Source of the DNA: Streptomyces coacervatus
GTDB lineage: Bacteria; Actinomycetota; Actinomycetes; Streptomycetales; Streptomycetaceae
Assembly: GCF_029223485.1 (NCBI RefSeq)
Contig: NZ_JARHTP010000005.1
Location: 310,001 to 374,000 of the forward strand
Direction of reading: 5' to 3'
Length of the DNA: 64,000 bases
The notes beneath the pieces were generated by a model. That model had not been told where the DNA came from and did not search any database. It saw only the letters and a list, made by a program, of their open reading frames with translations. Made by a program: the position numbers and the translations under genes. Positions within the stretch are counted from its first letter, which is position 1. Each line of letters starts with the position of its first letter. This document shows, in pieces, positions 17,731 through 26,562 of this stretch.

Positions 17731-19995
17731 ATGACCGAAGTCAACAAGCCACCGCGGCTCGGCGGCTGGACCCGCTTCGTGACCGCCCGGCCGCGGTTGT
17801 CGCTGCTGGTGGCCCTGCTGATCACCGCCCTCGCGGTGCTGGCCGGCAGCGGGGTCGCCGACCGCCTGGGCAGCGGCGGCTGGGAGGACCCGGACGCCCA
17901 GTCGACCTATGCCACCAAGGCGCTGGAGCGCGAGTTCCCGGCCTCCCAGCCCAACCTCCTGTTGCTCGTCGACTCGGGCCGCTCCTCGGTGGACGCCCCG
18001 GCCGTCGCCGCCGAGGCCCAGCGCCTCACCGCGCGCCTGGCCGGTGAGAAGGGCGTCATAGGCGTCGGCTCCTACTGGCAGTCCAAGTCACCCAACCTGC
18101 GGGCGAAGGACGGCCACGAGGCGCTGATCGCCGCGCACATCACGGGCGACGAGAAGGCGATGGGCGACACCCTGGACCGCCTCGCGCCCCACTACCGCGG
18201 CACACACGGCCCGGTGAAGGTGAAGGTCGGCGGCATCGTCGCCGTGCGGCACGAGATGCAGACGACCATCAAGGAGGACCTGACCCGCGCCGAGATGATC
18301 GCCCTGCCGGTGACACTCGTGCTGCTGGTCATGGTCTTCGGGTCGGCGATCGCCGCCCTGCTGCCACTGGGCATCGGCATCGTCGCGATCCTCGGTACGA
18401 ACGCGGTGCTGCGCGGGCTCACGGAGTTCACGGATGTGTCCGTCTTCGCGATGAACCTCACCACGGCCCTGGGGCTGGGCCTCGCCATCGACTATGCACT
18501 GTTCATCGTCCGCCGCTACCGCGAGGAACTGTCCAGCGGCGCTGAACCGTTGACGGCGGTGGGCACCACCCTGCGCACAGCGGGCCGCACAGTCCTCTTC
18601 TCGGCGCTCACGGTCGCGGTCTCCCTGGCGGCGATGCTGCTCTTCCCGCAGTACTTCCTGCGGTCCTTCGCCTACGCCGGCATCGCCGTGGTGCTGCTGG
18701 CCGCCGCGGCCGCGCTGATCCTGCTCCCGGCGGCGCTGGTACTGCTCGGACACCGGGTCAACTCACTTGATCTGCGGCGCCTGTTCAGGCGCGGGCGAGC
18801 GGCCAGGACGTCGGGTGAGGAGGGCACAGCCTGGGCGCGCATGGCGACGCTCGTGATGCGCCGGGCCCCGTTCTTCGCCCTGGGGACCACGGCGGTGCTC
18901 GTCCTGCTCGGACTGCCCTTCCTGGGCGTGAAGTTCGGCACCGCGGACGACCGTCAGCTGCCTTCGACCGCGGAGTCCCACGTGGTCCAGCAGCACCTCC
19001 GCGACGGCTTCCCGGGCAGCCCCGGCGGCGGCCTGGAGGTGCTGGCCGAAGGAAAGGCGACCCCCGCGCAGTACACGGCCTACAAGGACCGGATCGCCGC
19101 CCTGCCCGGCGTGCTGAGGGTCGACGGCCCGCTGGTGAAGGGGCAGTCGGCATACTTCACCGTGCTGCCCAAGGGGGAGGCCGTGGACGACGCGGCCCAG
19201 CACCTGGTGGGTGAACTGCGCGCCACGGACGCCCCCTTCGACACCAAGGTGACCGGCACGGCGGCAGTCCTGGTCGACTCCAAGCACGCGATAGCCGAGC
19301 GCCTGCCCTGGGCGGCCGCCTTCATCGCGATCGTCACCCTGCTCCTGGTCTTCCTCCTGACCGGCAGCGTGCTGATACCGATCCAGGCGGTGGTGCTCAA
19401 CGCGCTCAGCCTGACCGCCATGTTCGGCGCGGTGGTCTGGGTCTTCCAGGACGGTCACCTGTCCGGCCTGCTCGGCTTCACCAGCCCCGGCTCCATAGAG
19501 ACGACCCTGCCGGTCCTGATGTTCTGCGTGGCCTTCGGCCTCTCCATGGACTACGGCGTCTTCCTGCTCTCCCGCATCAAGGAGGAGTACGACAGGACGG
19601 GCGACCACAACGAGGCGGTCCGGCACGGCCTGCAGCGCACGGGCGGCCTGATCACGGCGGCAGCGGTGATCCTCGCGGTGGTGATGGTCGCGATAGGCAC
19701 CTCCCGGGTCACCAACACCAAGATGCTCGGCCTGGGCATAGCCCTGGCGGTGCTGATGGACGCGATGATCGTACGGAGCCTGCTGGTACCGGCGGTGATG
19801 AGGCTGACGGGGCGGGCGACGTGGTGGGCGCCGGGACCGTTGCGGAGGTTCCACGATCGGTTCGGGATGAGCGAAGGGGGCGAGGAGCGCCCCGTTGGGG
19901 GCGCGGGGAACGGCGCGACCAGCCACGATGTACCCGCAGACACAGACGGCGATGGGAGCCCACATGCGGGCAGTGGTGTTCGAGCAATACGGTGA
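17731..19995 (+). CDS. MMPL-family RND transporter
   Basis: 754 residues with the duplicated MMPL layout: one membrane helix near 25-45, an extracellular domain, five helices with GLAIDYALFIVRRYREE, then a second half with FGLSMDYGVFLLSRIKEEYDRT. Proton-relay Asp-Tyr pairs are present in both halves. Such proteins export lipids, siderophores or drugs. It is controlled by the divergent TetR gene. Its C-terminal tail contains a copy of the interspersed repeat (GGAGNGATSHD), and the last 32 bases overlap the alcohol dehydrogenase gene. Confidence 0.92.
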   Translation: MTEVNKPPRLGGWTRFVTARPRLSLLVALLITALAVLAGSGVADRLGSGGWEDPDAQSTYATKALEREFPASQPNLLLLVDSGRSSVDAPAVAAEAQRLTARLAGEKGVIGVGSYWQSKSPNLRAKDGHEALIAAHITGDEKAMGDTLDRLAPHYRGTHGPVKVKVGGIVAVRHEMQTTIKEDLTRAEMIALPVTLVLLVMVFGSAIAALLPLGIGIVAILGTNAVLRGLTEFTDVSVFAMNLTTALGLGLAIDYALFIVRRYREELSSGAEPLTAVGTTLRTAGRTVLFSALTVAVSLAAMLLFPQYFLRSFAYAGIAVVLLAAAAALILLPAALVLLGHRVNSLDLRRLFRRGRAARTSGEEGTAWARMATLVMRRAPFFALGTTAVLVLLGLPFLGVKFGTADDRQLPSTAESHVVQQHLRDGFPGSPGGGLEVLAEGKATPAQYTAYKDRIAALPGVLRVDGPLVKGQSAYFTVLPKGEAVDDAAQHLVGELRATDAPFDTKVTGTAAVLVDSKHAIAERLPWAAAFIAIVTLLLVFLLTGSVLIPIQAVVLNALSLTAMFGAVVWVFQDGHLSGLLGFTSPGSIETTLPVLMFCVAFGLSMDYGVFLLSRIKEEYDRTGDHNEAVRHGLQRTGGLITAAAVILAVVMVAIGTSRVTNTKMLGLGIALAVLMDAMIVRSLLVPAVMRLTGRATWWAPGPLRRFHDRFGMSEGGEERPVGGAGNGATSHDVPADTDGDGSPHAGSGVRAIR
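19896..19929 (+). repeat. Interspersed repeat copy 1 (in MMPL gene)
   Basis: GGGGCGCGGGGAACGGCGCG followed by ACCAGCCACGA, one mismatch from the other copies in the core (G for T). It is read as GGAGNGATSHD in the non-membrane tail of the MMPL protein. Confidence 0.8.
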
Positions 19996-21007
19996 GCCGG
20001 CCGACGTACGGGACGTACCCGACCCCCGCCCCGCCGACCACGGAGTGGTCGTACGGGTGGAAGCCACCGGCCTCTGCCGAAGCGACTGGCACGGCTGGCA
20101 GGGCCACGACCCGGACATCACCCTGCCCCACGTGCCGGGCCACGAACTGGCCGGTGTCGTCGAGGCGGTGGGCGACCGGGTGACCGCCTGGCACCCCGGC
20201 GACCGCGTAACCGTCCCCTTCGTCTGCGCCTGCGGCAGCTGCGCGGCATGCGCGGCCGGAGACCAGCAGGTCTGCGAGCGCCAGACCCAGCCCGGCTTCA
20301 CCCACTGGGGCTCGTTCGCGCAGTACGTGGCGCTGGACCACGCCGACGTGAACCTCGTCGCCGTACCTCAGGAGCTGTCGTTCGCCACAGCGGCAGCGCT
20401 GGGTTGCCGGTTCGCCACGGCGTTCCGCGCGGTGGTGCAGCAGGGCCGGGTGGCGGCGGGGGAGTGGGTCGCGGTGCACGGCTGCGGGGGCGTGGGCCTG
20501 TCCGCGGTGATGATCGCGGCGGCGTCGGGGGCGCGGGTGATCGCGGTGGACGTATCGCCTCAGGCCCTGGACCTGGCGCGGAAGTTCGGCGCGGCGGAGT
20601 GCGTGGACGCGGCGCGGACACCGGACACGGCCGCGGCGATCCGCGAGCTGACCGACGGCGGCGCCCAGCTCTCCCTCGACGCCCTCGGCTCGCCCGTCAC
20701 CTGCGCCGCCTCCGTGAACGGCCTGCGCCGCCGGGGCCGCCACATCCAGGTGGGCCTGCTCCCGTCACCCACCGGCACGACCCCCGTCCCGATGGCCCGA
20801 GCGATCGCCCTGGAACTCGAACTCCTCGGCAGCCACGGCATGGCGGCGCACACCTACCCGCCGATGCTGGAGCTGGTCGGGGCGGGGATGCTCCGCCCCG
20901 ACCTGCTGGTCACGTCCACGATCACGCTGGACGCGACGCCCGACGCGCTGGCGGCGATGGGGACGGCGCCGGGAGCGGGTGTGACGGTCATCGAACCGTG
21001 GAGTTGA
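19964..21007 (+). CDS. Zinc-dependent alcohol dehydrogenase (MDR family)
   Basis: 347 residues. Catalytic-zinc ligands are Cys38 (GLCRSDWH) and His60-Glu61 (PGHE). The structural-zinc cluster CACGSCAACAAGDQQVC (about 84-100) is complete, and the NAD(P) fold has GCGGVGLSAV. It oxidises an alcohol or reduces an aldehyde; the substrate cannot be read. ATG 19964 has GGGAG 5 bases upstream and lies within the end of the MMPL gene, so the two may be co-transcribed. It overlaps the end of the convergent GNAT gene by 20 bases. Confidence 0.9.
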   Translation: MRAVVFEQYGEPADVRDVPDPRPADHGVVVRVEATGLCRSDWHGWQGHDPDITLPHVPGHELAGVVEAVGDRVTAWHPGDRVTVPFVCACGSCAACAAGDQQVCERQTQPGFTHWGSFAQYVALDHADVNLVAVPQELSFATAAALGCRFATAFRAVVQQGRVAAGEWVAVHGCGGVGLSAVMIAAASGARVIAVDVSPQALDLARKFGAAECVDAARTPDTAAAIRELTDGGAQLSLDALGSPVTCAASVNGLRRRGRHIQVGLLPSPTGTTPVPMARAIALELELLGSHGMAAHTYPPMLELVGAGMLRPDLLVTSTITLDATPDALAAMGTAPGAGVTVIEPWS

Positions 21008-21554
21008 GGGCCGCCCACTCCCTGTCGAGGATGCCCATGACCACCTCGTCCACCCACTCGCCTTCGCGCATCTCCACCTCCCGCCGGACGCCCTCGGTCA
21101 CGAACCCGGCCTTCTCGTAGACACGCAGGGCCCGGTGATTGTGGGCGTACGCCTCCAACTGGATCCGGTGCAGACCGAGTTGCGCGAAGCCGTACCCGAT
21201 GATCAGCCGGGTGGCTTCGGTGCCGACGCCCCGGCCGCGACCCCGGGGGCCGATCAGCGTGCGGAACGTGCAGCTCCGCGCCCCCGGATCCCACTCGTAC
21301 AGCACTACCTCGCCGAGGAGTTCGCCGGTGGCGGGGTCGGTGACGGCGAGGTCGAGCCGGTCGGGTGCCGTGGTCCGCTTGCCGTACCAGAACCGCAGCA
21401 GGTCCAACGTCAGCTCGGTGGATGGTTCGCCCGTGAAGCGGATGACCTCGGGGTCCTGGATGATCTCCCAGATCACGTCGGCGTCGGCCGAGGTGAAGGG
21501 CCGCAGCACGGTCTTCTCGCCGGTCAGGACGGGTTTCAAGGAGAAGTCACTCAT
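20988..21554 (-). CDS. GNAT acetyltransferase (RimJ/RimL type)
   Basis: 188 residues from ATG 21554 (MSDFSLKPVLTGEK). It has the RimJ/RimL-like pattern TVLRPFTSADADVIWEIIQDPEV, the acetyl-CoA loop RGRGRGVGTEATRLI and the C-terminal HNHRALRVYEKAGF. It acetylates a protein N-terminus or a small amine; the target is unknown. An alternative GTG start at 21572 lies within a hairpin, so the start is uncertain. The end overlaps the alcohol dehydrogenase gene tail-to-tail. Confidence 0.88.
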   Translation of the reverse strand: MSDFSLKPVLTGEKTVLRPFTSADADVIWEIIQDPEVIRFTGEPSTELTLDLLRFWYGKRTTAPDRLDLAVTDPATGELLGEVVLYEWDPGARSCTFRTLIGPRGRGRGVGTEATRLIIGYGFAQLGLHRIQLEAYAHNHRALRVYEKAGFVTEGVRREVEMREGEWVDEVVMGILDREWAALNSTVR

Positions 21555-21561
21555 GGGACGA

Positions 21562-21590
21562 CTGTGCCCCACGGGGCAGGTGGGGCACAG
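21562..21590. promoter_or_regulatory. 11-bp perfect inverted repeat at the GNAT gene start
   Basis: CTGTGCCCCAC, a 7-base spacer, GTGGGGCACAG. It overlaps the possible GTG start of the GNAT gene and lies 25 bases beyond the end of the HTH gene; on the plus strand it is followed by CCTTTTTC. It could be an operator, a translational hairpin or a terminator. Confidence 0.55.
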
Positions 21591-21614
21591 GTCCTTTTTC
21601 AGGCGGGCAAGAGA

Positions 21615-21839
21615 TCACGGGGCCGGGTGGTCACGGGCCTCGTCGTCTCTGCGGCCGCGGTTTCCCGGCCTGGAGGCGACCCACGCCCGGACCGTGTCCG
21701 CGTACCAGAAGGGCTTGCCGCCCTCGACATGGTCGGGCGGCGGCAGCAGCCCGTGCTTGCGGTAGGACCGCACGGTGTCCGGCTGCACCTTGATGTGCGC
21801 CGCAATCTCCTTGTACGACCAGAGCCTTCGGTCGGTCAT
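21615..21839 (-). CDS. Small excisionase/MerR-type helix-turn-helix protein
   Basis: 74 residues consisting almost only of a winged HTH (WSYKEIAAHIKVQPDTVRSYRKHGLLPPPD, about 7-36) with a short basic tail. It resembles AlpA/excisionase-like or MerR-like DNA-binding proteins. ATG 21839 has GGGAGGTG at 7 bases. No integrase or other mobile-element gene is nearby, so a plain transcription factor is more likely than an excisionase. The 394-base upstream region holds repeated TGTGAC motifs. Confidence 0.75.
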   Translation of the reverse strand: MTDRRLWSYKEIAAHIKVQPDTVRSYRKHGLLPPPDHVEGGKPFWYADTVRAWVASRPGNRGRRDDEARDHPAP

Positions 21840-22233
21840 GGGTGGCACCTCCCTGCGCGCACCGCGGGGGCGGCCTGGGGGCGGCCGTCGGGGGAGCCGG
21901 GCGCTGCGCTGGCGATCACAGGGCCGGTGCGTCACCAAGCCGGGACACACAGAGCCTGTGCCAGGTGAACGACGGTGAGTGCAGGGAGGGGAGGGCCTGT
22001 GCGTCGGGTGTGACGCAAGGGCCGCGTACATGCGACACGTGTGACAGGAAGAGGGTGAATGTGACACAAGTGCTGCAAAGGTGCGGGTGGGTTCGGAGGC
22101 GTGGCGCGTTGACATCGGCGAGGTGGGCCGGACCCGCTGCGCCGGGCCCGGCCCACCGGCTCCCCCGCTTCCCCGTGGCGGTGCCGTCGGAGACCTCCCC
22201 CCGGGGGTCACCGGCCGGACGATCAGCCTGCAT
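21840..22233. other. Regulatory-looking gene-free stretch upstream of the HTH gene
   Basis: No supported gene. TGTGAC occurs at 22009-22014, 22040-22045 and 22060-22065; the last two are exactly 20 bases apart and both continue as TGTGACA. This spacing places them on one helix face and suggests operator half-sites, possibly for the adjacent small HTH protein. Confidence 0.4.
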
Positions 22234-23181
22234 TCAGCGGACCCTGCCGGTCTTGGAAAAAACCGCACTTCGCGTGGGCCTGAGCAAGAGACTCGTCGCC
22301 TCGCCGGTCATCCGGTCGGCCGCGGGCGCCCCCGGCTGCGACACCGGCGGAACCACCCGGGCCATGGTGAACTCCCGCGGAGTGCACCCCGTCATCGCCC
22401 TGAACTCCCCGCTCAGATGGGCCTGGTCGTAGAACCCGCAGATCGCCGCCGTCTCCGCCTGCCCGCGCCCCTGGACCAGCAGCCGTCGCGCCCGCTGCAG
22501 CCGCAGCACGCGTGCCGCGACCTTCGGGCCGAGCCCGATCTGCTCACGGAACCGGTTCTCCAGCTGCCGCACGCTCCACCCCACCTCATCGGCGAGCGAC
22601 CGCACCGGCACCGCACCCCATGTGCGCACCAGTTCAGACCAGGCCCGCACAACCCGTGACGAACTCGGCGTCCCGGCCTCCGACCAGCGCACCAGCACAT
22701 CGTCGAGCAGCCCGAACCGCTGCTCCCACGTGGGCAACGCGGCCAGCGCGGCGGAGAGTTCGCGGATGGTGTTCCCCAGGACGTGCGGCAGGTCGTCGGG
22801 GTCGATGGTGCGGTCGATGAGTTCGTACAGCGGCGTCCCGAAGAGAGTGAACGACGCCCACGGCGCCATCAGCACCTCGATGCCGGACAGCCGTCCGCTG
22901 TGCTCACCGACGGCGGATGTGGTCGTGGGCCCCGCATACACAGCCGCGAGGGTCACGGGCGCCCGGCCTGCCCGAGTGACCCGCACCGGCTGCTCAAACC
23001 CGAGGAACAAGGTGGCCGCCCCGATCGGCGCCTCCAACCGCCGTCGAGGCCGGTCAAGCGCAAGCCGAATCCCGCGGTAACTGATGACACCGGGCTGCAA
23101 CTGAGGATGGGGGCTCGCAAGCACGGTCTCCCACGACCCCCAGGGCCCCTGCCCCGACCGAACCCGCACGGCACTTGTCAT
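22234..23181 (-). CDS. AraC-family transcription regulator
   Basis: 315 residues from ATG 23181 (MTSAVRVRSGQG). The C-terminal part has the two AraC HTH motifs (SLADEVGWSVRQLENRFREQ and AAICGFYDQAHLSGEFRAM, about 195-275), and the N-terminal 180 residues form an effector-type domain without recognisable family. An upstream in-frame extension is made of interspersed-repeat sequence and is rejected as coding. The gene is 105 bases from the end of the inositol isomerase-like gene, in the same direction, so it may regulate that locus; this is inference. Confidence 0.85.
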   Translation of the reverse strand: MTSAVRVRSGQGPWGSWETVLASPHPQLQPGVISYRGIRLALDRPRRRLEAPIGAATLFLGFEQPVRVTRAGRAPVTLAAVYAGPTTTSAVGEHSGRLSGIEVLMAPWASFTLFGTPLYELIDRTIDPDDLPHVLGNTIRELSAALAALPTWEQRFGLLDDVLVRWSEAGTPSSSRVVRAWSELVRTWGAVPVRSLADEVGWSVRQLENRFREQIGLGPKVAARVLRLQRARRLLVQGRGQAETAAICGFYDQAHLSGEFRAMTGCTPREFTMARVVPPVSQPGAPAADRMTGEATSLLLRPTRSAVFSKTGRVR

Positions 23182-23202
23182 CCACCCATGCTGCAACGCC
23201 TC

Positions 23203-23232
23203 AAGGGGCGCGGGGAACTGCGCGACAAGCCC
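23203..23232 (+). repeat. Interspersed repeat copy 2
   Basis: AAGGGGCGCGGGGAACTGCG followed by CGACAAGCC, just upstream of the AraC start on its 5' side, so it lies in that gene's leader. Confidence 0.8.
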
Positions 23233-23286
23233 CAAACAACCCGCACTCGCACACACGCACAGAACCCGGCACCCCAATAGGCGCTC

Positions 23287-24204
23287 CTACGCCCCGCAAG
23301 ACCTCAAAAACGCCCGAGTCCGCTGAGCAATCGGCAGAGGCTTGTCCGGCTCACAGGGGTACATGTCCTGCTCGACGATCGCGAACAGATCCACGTCCAG
23401 CTTCTGCGCAGCTTCCAGCACGGGCCCCAACGCCGGTACCCCGGCAGGGGGTTCGCACATCACACCGCGCGCGACCGCCGGCCCGAACGGCACGGCATTC
23501 GCCCGCACGTCGGCAAGGATCTCCGGATCCACCTGCTTCAGATGCAGATACCCGATCCGCTCCCCATACGTCTCGATCAGCTTGACGCTGTCCCCTCCGC
23601 AGTACGCGTAGTGCCCCGTGTCCAGACACAGCGACACCTGATCGGAGTCGGTTCCGTCGAGGAACCGTACGACGTTCTCCTCGCTGTCGATGTGCGTGTC
23701 GGCATGCGGATGCACGACGATCTGCAACCCGTACCGCTCCCGCACCTCACGCCCGAGCCGCTCGGTGAGCGAAGTGAGATTCCGCCACTGCTCGGCCGTC
23801 AGCGTGTCCGGCTCCAGCACCTCACCGGTCTTGTCGTCCCGCCAGAAGGACGGAATGACCACCAAATGAGACGCACCCATGGCCTGCGCGAGCACCGCGT
23901 TGTCCGCGACATGCGCCCAGGTCTTCTCCCAGACCGCCTCGCCGTGGTGCAGGCCGGTGAACACGGTCCCCGCCGACACCTTCAGACCGCGCCGGGAGGT
24001 CTCCTCGGAGAGCACCGCCGGATCAGTCGGCAGATACCCGTACGGGCCCAGCTCGATCCACTCGTAGCCGGACTGCGCGACCTCGTCGAGGAAACGCTGC
24101 CAGGGGACCTGCTGCGGGTCGTCGGGGAACCACACACCCCAGGAGTCGGGAGCCGAGCCGATCCGGATGCGGGACAGTGAGGACTGAGGTGACAACGACG
24201 TCAT
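23287..24204 (-). CDS. IolE-like sugar phosphate isomerase/epimerase
   Basis: 305 residues of the TIM-barrel isomerase/epimerase family, close in length to inosose dehydratase IolE. Metal-site strands are visible: IVVHPHADTHID, SLCLDTGHYAYCGGD, YLHLKQVDPE and FAIVEQDMYPCEPDKP. The DTGH and the final Glu in VEQD match IolE-type proteins. Context favours dehydration of scyllo-inosose: the divergent genes are iolC, iolD and iolA. ATG 24204 is chosen; the frame extends 20 codons further without a ribosome site. Another epimerase role remains possible. Confidence 0.75.
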   Translation of the reverse strand: MTSLSPQSSLSRIRIGSAPDSWGVWFPDDPQQVPWQRFLDEVAQSGYEWIELGPYGYLPTDPAVLSEETSRRGLKVSAGTVFTGLHHGEAVWEKTWAHVADNAVLAQAMGASHLVVIPSFWRDDKTGEVLEPDTLTAEQWRNLTSLTERLGREVRERYGLQIVVHPHADTHIDSEENVVRFLDGTDSDQVSLCLDTGHYAYCGGDSVKLIETYGERIGYLHLKQVDPEILADVRANAVPFGPAVARGVMCEPPAGVPALGPVLEAAQKLDVDLFAIVEQDMYPCEPDKPLPIAQRTRAFLRSCGA

Positions 24205-24328
24205 GCCGGTCAGCTTCCGGGCGCGGGTAAGCGCTGTCAAGGTGTCGTCCGAATGTCTGGACAAAACATTGACAGGGTTCCTCGTGCGGGGCTAAAAACG
24301 CGGGGAGAGGCGTAACGAAGGGAAGTCG

Positions 24329-25312
24329 ATGGCGTACGACCTGATCACCATGGGGCGGATCGGAGTGGATCTGTATCCGCTGCAGACCGGTGTCCCGCTG
24401 CCGCAGGTGACGAGCTTCGGCAAGTTCCTCGGCGGCTCGGCGACGAACGTCGCGGTTGCCGCGGCCCGCCTCGGACGCCGTACGGCGGTGATCACGCGCA
24501 CCGGTGACGACCCCTTCGGCGCCTACCTCCACGAGGCTCTGCAGGGCTTCGGCGTGGACGACCGCTGGGTCACCCCGGTCGCGGGTCTGCCCACCCCGGT
24601 CACGTTCTGCGAGATCTTCCCGCCGGACGACTTCCCGCTGTACTTCTACCGGCAGCCCAAGGCCCCCGACCTGGAGATGGACGCCCACGAGCTCGACCTC
24701 GACGCGATCCGCGACACCCGTATCTTCTGGGTCACGGGCACCGGCCTGAGCGAGGAGCCCAGCCGTACGGCGACGCTGGCGGCCCTCGCCCACCGGGCCA
24801 AAGCCGGCACCACGGTCTTCGACCTCGACTGGCGCCCCATGTTCTGGAAAGACACAGCCTGGAAAGACACAGCCCGGCAGGACCCGGCCGACTCCGCCCG
24901 CCCGTTCTACAAAGAGGCCCTGCGCCACACCACCGTCGCCGTCGGCAACCTCGACGAGGTGGAGGTCGCCACCGGAGTGCGCGAACCGCAGGCCGCCGCG
25001 CAGGCGTTGCTGGACGCCGGTGTCGAGCTCGCGGTCGTCAAGCAGGGTCCGAAGGGCGTCCTCGCCGTCAACAGCAAGGGCGAGTCGGCCGAGGTCCCGC
25101 CGCTCCCGGTGAGCGTCCTCAACGGTCTCGGCGCCGGCGACGCCTTCGGCGGCTCCCTCTGCCACGGTCTGCTGGAGGGCTGGGACCTGGAGACGATCAT
25201 GCGGCACGCCAACGCGGCCGGCGCGATCGTCGCCTCCCGCCTGGAGTGCTCCTCCGCCATGCCGACCGCCGACGAGATCGAAGCCGCCCTCAAGGCCGGA
25301 GCGGTGCTGTGA
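24329..25312 (+). CDS. iolC: 5-dehydro-2-deoxygluconokinase IolC
   Basis: 327 residues of the PfkB family. The N-terminal GGSATNVAVAAARLGRRTAV and C-terminal GLGAGDAFGGSLCHGLL signatures are intact, with the catalytic Asp in GAGD. The start MAYDLITMGRIGVDLYPLQTG is typical of IolC, which phosphorylates 2-deoxy-5-keto-gluconate in inositol breakdown. A short imperfect tandem (WKDTAWKDTA, about 172-181) lies in a surface loop. The stop overlaps the next start by four bases (GTGA), marking the start of the iol operon. Confidence 0.92.
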   Translation: MAYDLITMGRIGVDLYPLQTGVPLPQVTSFGKFLGGSATNVAVAAARLGRRTAVITRTGDDPFGAYLHEALQGFGVDDRWVTPVAGLPTPVTFCEIFPPDDFPLYFYRQPKAPDLEMDAHELDLDAIRDTRIFWVTGTGLSEEPSRTATLAALAHRAKAGTTVFDLDWRPMFWKDTAWKDTARQDPADSARPFYKEALRHTTVAVGNLDEVEVATGVREPQAAAQALLDAGVELAVVKQGPKGVLAVNSKGESAEVPPLPVSVLNGLGAGDAFGGSLCHGLLEGWDLETIMRHANAAGAIVASRLECSSAMPTADEIEAALKAGAVL

Positions 25313-26283
25313 GGGCGGGCCGGGTCCACGGGGCCGCGGACGACGAGACGGGCGGCACGGGCTGCCTGGGCATGACCGTGACCCCGAGGGCGGCCACACC
25401 CGCGCACGTCGACGTCGGCGAACTGGTCCGCCTGCGCGCCCAGCACCCCGAGGCGGTCGCCGAGGCCGCCGCCCGCCGCACCCGCAGGCCGCTGCTGGGC
25501 GCCTCGGGCCGTCTGATGATCGTCGCCGCCGACCACCCGGCCCGCGGCGCGCTCGGGGTCGGTGACCGCAGGTTCGCCATGGCCAACCGCGCCGACCTGC
25601 TCGAACGCCTCTGCCTGGCGCTCTCCCGCCCCGGCGTCGACGGCGTCCTCGCGACCGCCGACATCCTCGACGACCTGCTGCTGCTCGGCGCCCTCGACGG
25701 CAAGGTCGTCATGGGCTCGATGAACCGCGGCGGCCTCCAGGGCGCCAGCTTCGAGCTCGACGACCGCTTCACCGGCCACCGCGCCGAGGACATCGAGCGG
25801 CTCGGCTTCGACGCCGGCAAGCTGCTCCTGCGGATCGACTACGACGACCCGGGCTCCCTCACCACGCTGGAGTCCACCGCCCGCGCCATCGACGACATGG
25901 CCGCGCGCAGACTTCCCGTCTTCGTCGAGCCGTTCATCAGCCGCCGTACGGACGAGGGGAAGCTCAAGAACGACCTGTCCGCCGAGGCCGTCACCAAGTC
26001 CATCGCCATCGCGAGCGGGCTGGGCGGCACCTCCGCCTACACCTGGCTCAAGCTGCCGGTCACCGAGAACCCCGACGACATGGCCGAGGTCATGGAGACG
26101 TCCACCCTCCCCGCCGTCCTCCTCGGCGGCGAGGTCGGCGACGATCAGGACGGCGCGTACGAGAAGTGGCGCGGCGCCCTGCAGCTCCCCACGGTGCGGG
26201 GCCTGGTGGTCGGCCGTTCGCTGCTGTACCCGGCGGACGGCGATGTGGCCGCCGCCGTGGACACGGCCGTAGGACTGCTGTGA
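25309..26283 (+). CDS. Inositol-locus aldolase-fold protein (Cgl0159/DeoC-like)
   Basis: 324 residues from GTG 25309 (ATG 25372 also possible). The protein has the TIM-barrel aldolase pattern with LMIVAADHPARGALGVG, KLLLRIDYDD and TSAYTWLKLPV, where the Lys would be the Schiff-base residue of class I aldolases. Homologues sit in actinobacterial iol operons and are proposed to cleave 2-deoxy-5-keto-gluconate-6-phosphate (IolJ role); that is family context, not proof. It is coupled to iolC and is followed directly by the iolB remnant. Confidence 0.75.
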   Translation: MRAGRVHGAADDETGGTGCLGMTVTPRAATPAHVDVGELVRLRAQHPEAVAEAAARRTRRPLLGASGRLMIVAADHPARGALGVGDRRFAMANRADLLERLCLALSRPGVDGVLATADILDDLLLLGALDGKVVMGSMNRGGLQGASFELDDRFTGHRAEDIERLGFDAGKLLLRIDYDDPGSLTTLESTARAIDDMAARRLPVFVEPFISRRTDEGKLKNDLSAEAVTKSIAIASGLGGTSAYTWLKLPVTENPDDMAEVMETSTLPAVLLGGEVGDDQDGAYEKWRGALQLPTVRGLVVGRSLLYPADGDVAAAVDTAVGLL

Positions 26284-26285
26284 GG

Positions 26286-26514
26286 GGCGGATGTACCGTG
26301 CGAACAGGCACCGAAGTCACCACAGCCGAGTTCCAACTCCCGGGTGGGGAAGGAGTGTTCGCGGCGGCCGCCGGCTTCGCGTACGCACCCCGTGACGCCC
26401 GGGTCCAGATCGCCTCCGGCGCGGGAAGCCGCTTCGCCCTGGCAGGAGCGAAGTGCGAGCGACGACTCCCCGCCCGCTACGGCCCCGCGCCGGAGGTCTC
26501 CACGCGTGAACGCC
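26286..26514 (+). pseudogene. iolB: iolB remnant (5-deoxy-glucuronate isomerase fragment)
   Basis: Frame +, starting just after the aldolase stop, gives GGCTVRTGTEV, then FAYAPRDARVQIASGAG and RFALAGAKCERRLPARYGPA, about 75 residues that I recognise as the central part of IolB (normally about 270-300 residues). The first 65 or so residues and the last 150 are absent, and the frame runs into unrelated sequence before iolD. No separate start or ribosome site exists. It therefore looks like a double-ended deletion of iolB within the operon. Confidence 0.7.
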
Positions 26515-26562
26515 GGTGTCAGCCGGCGCGTACCCGTGTCCATCGATGAAGGAGGGATGTCG

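Noticed and set aside
21615..21839. Excisionase of an integrated element
   Set aside because: No integrase, att repeats or replication gene in the vicinity; the protein alone could be any small regulator.
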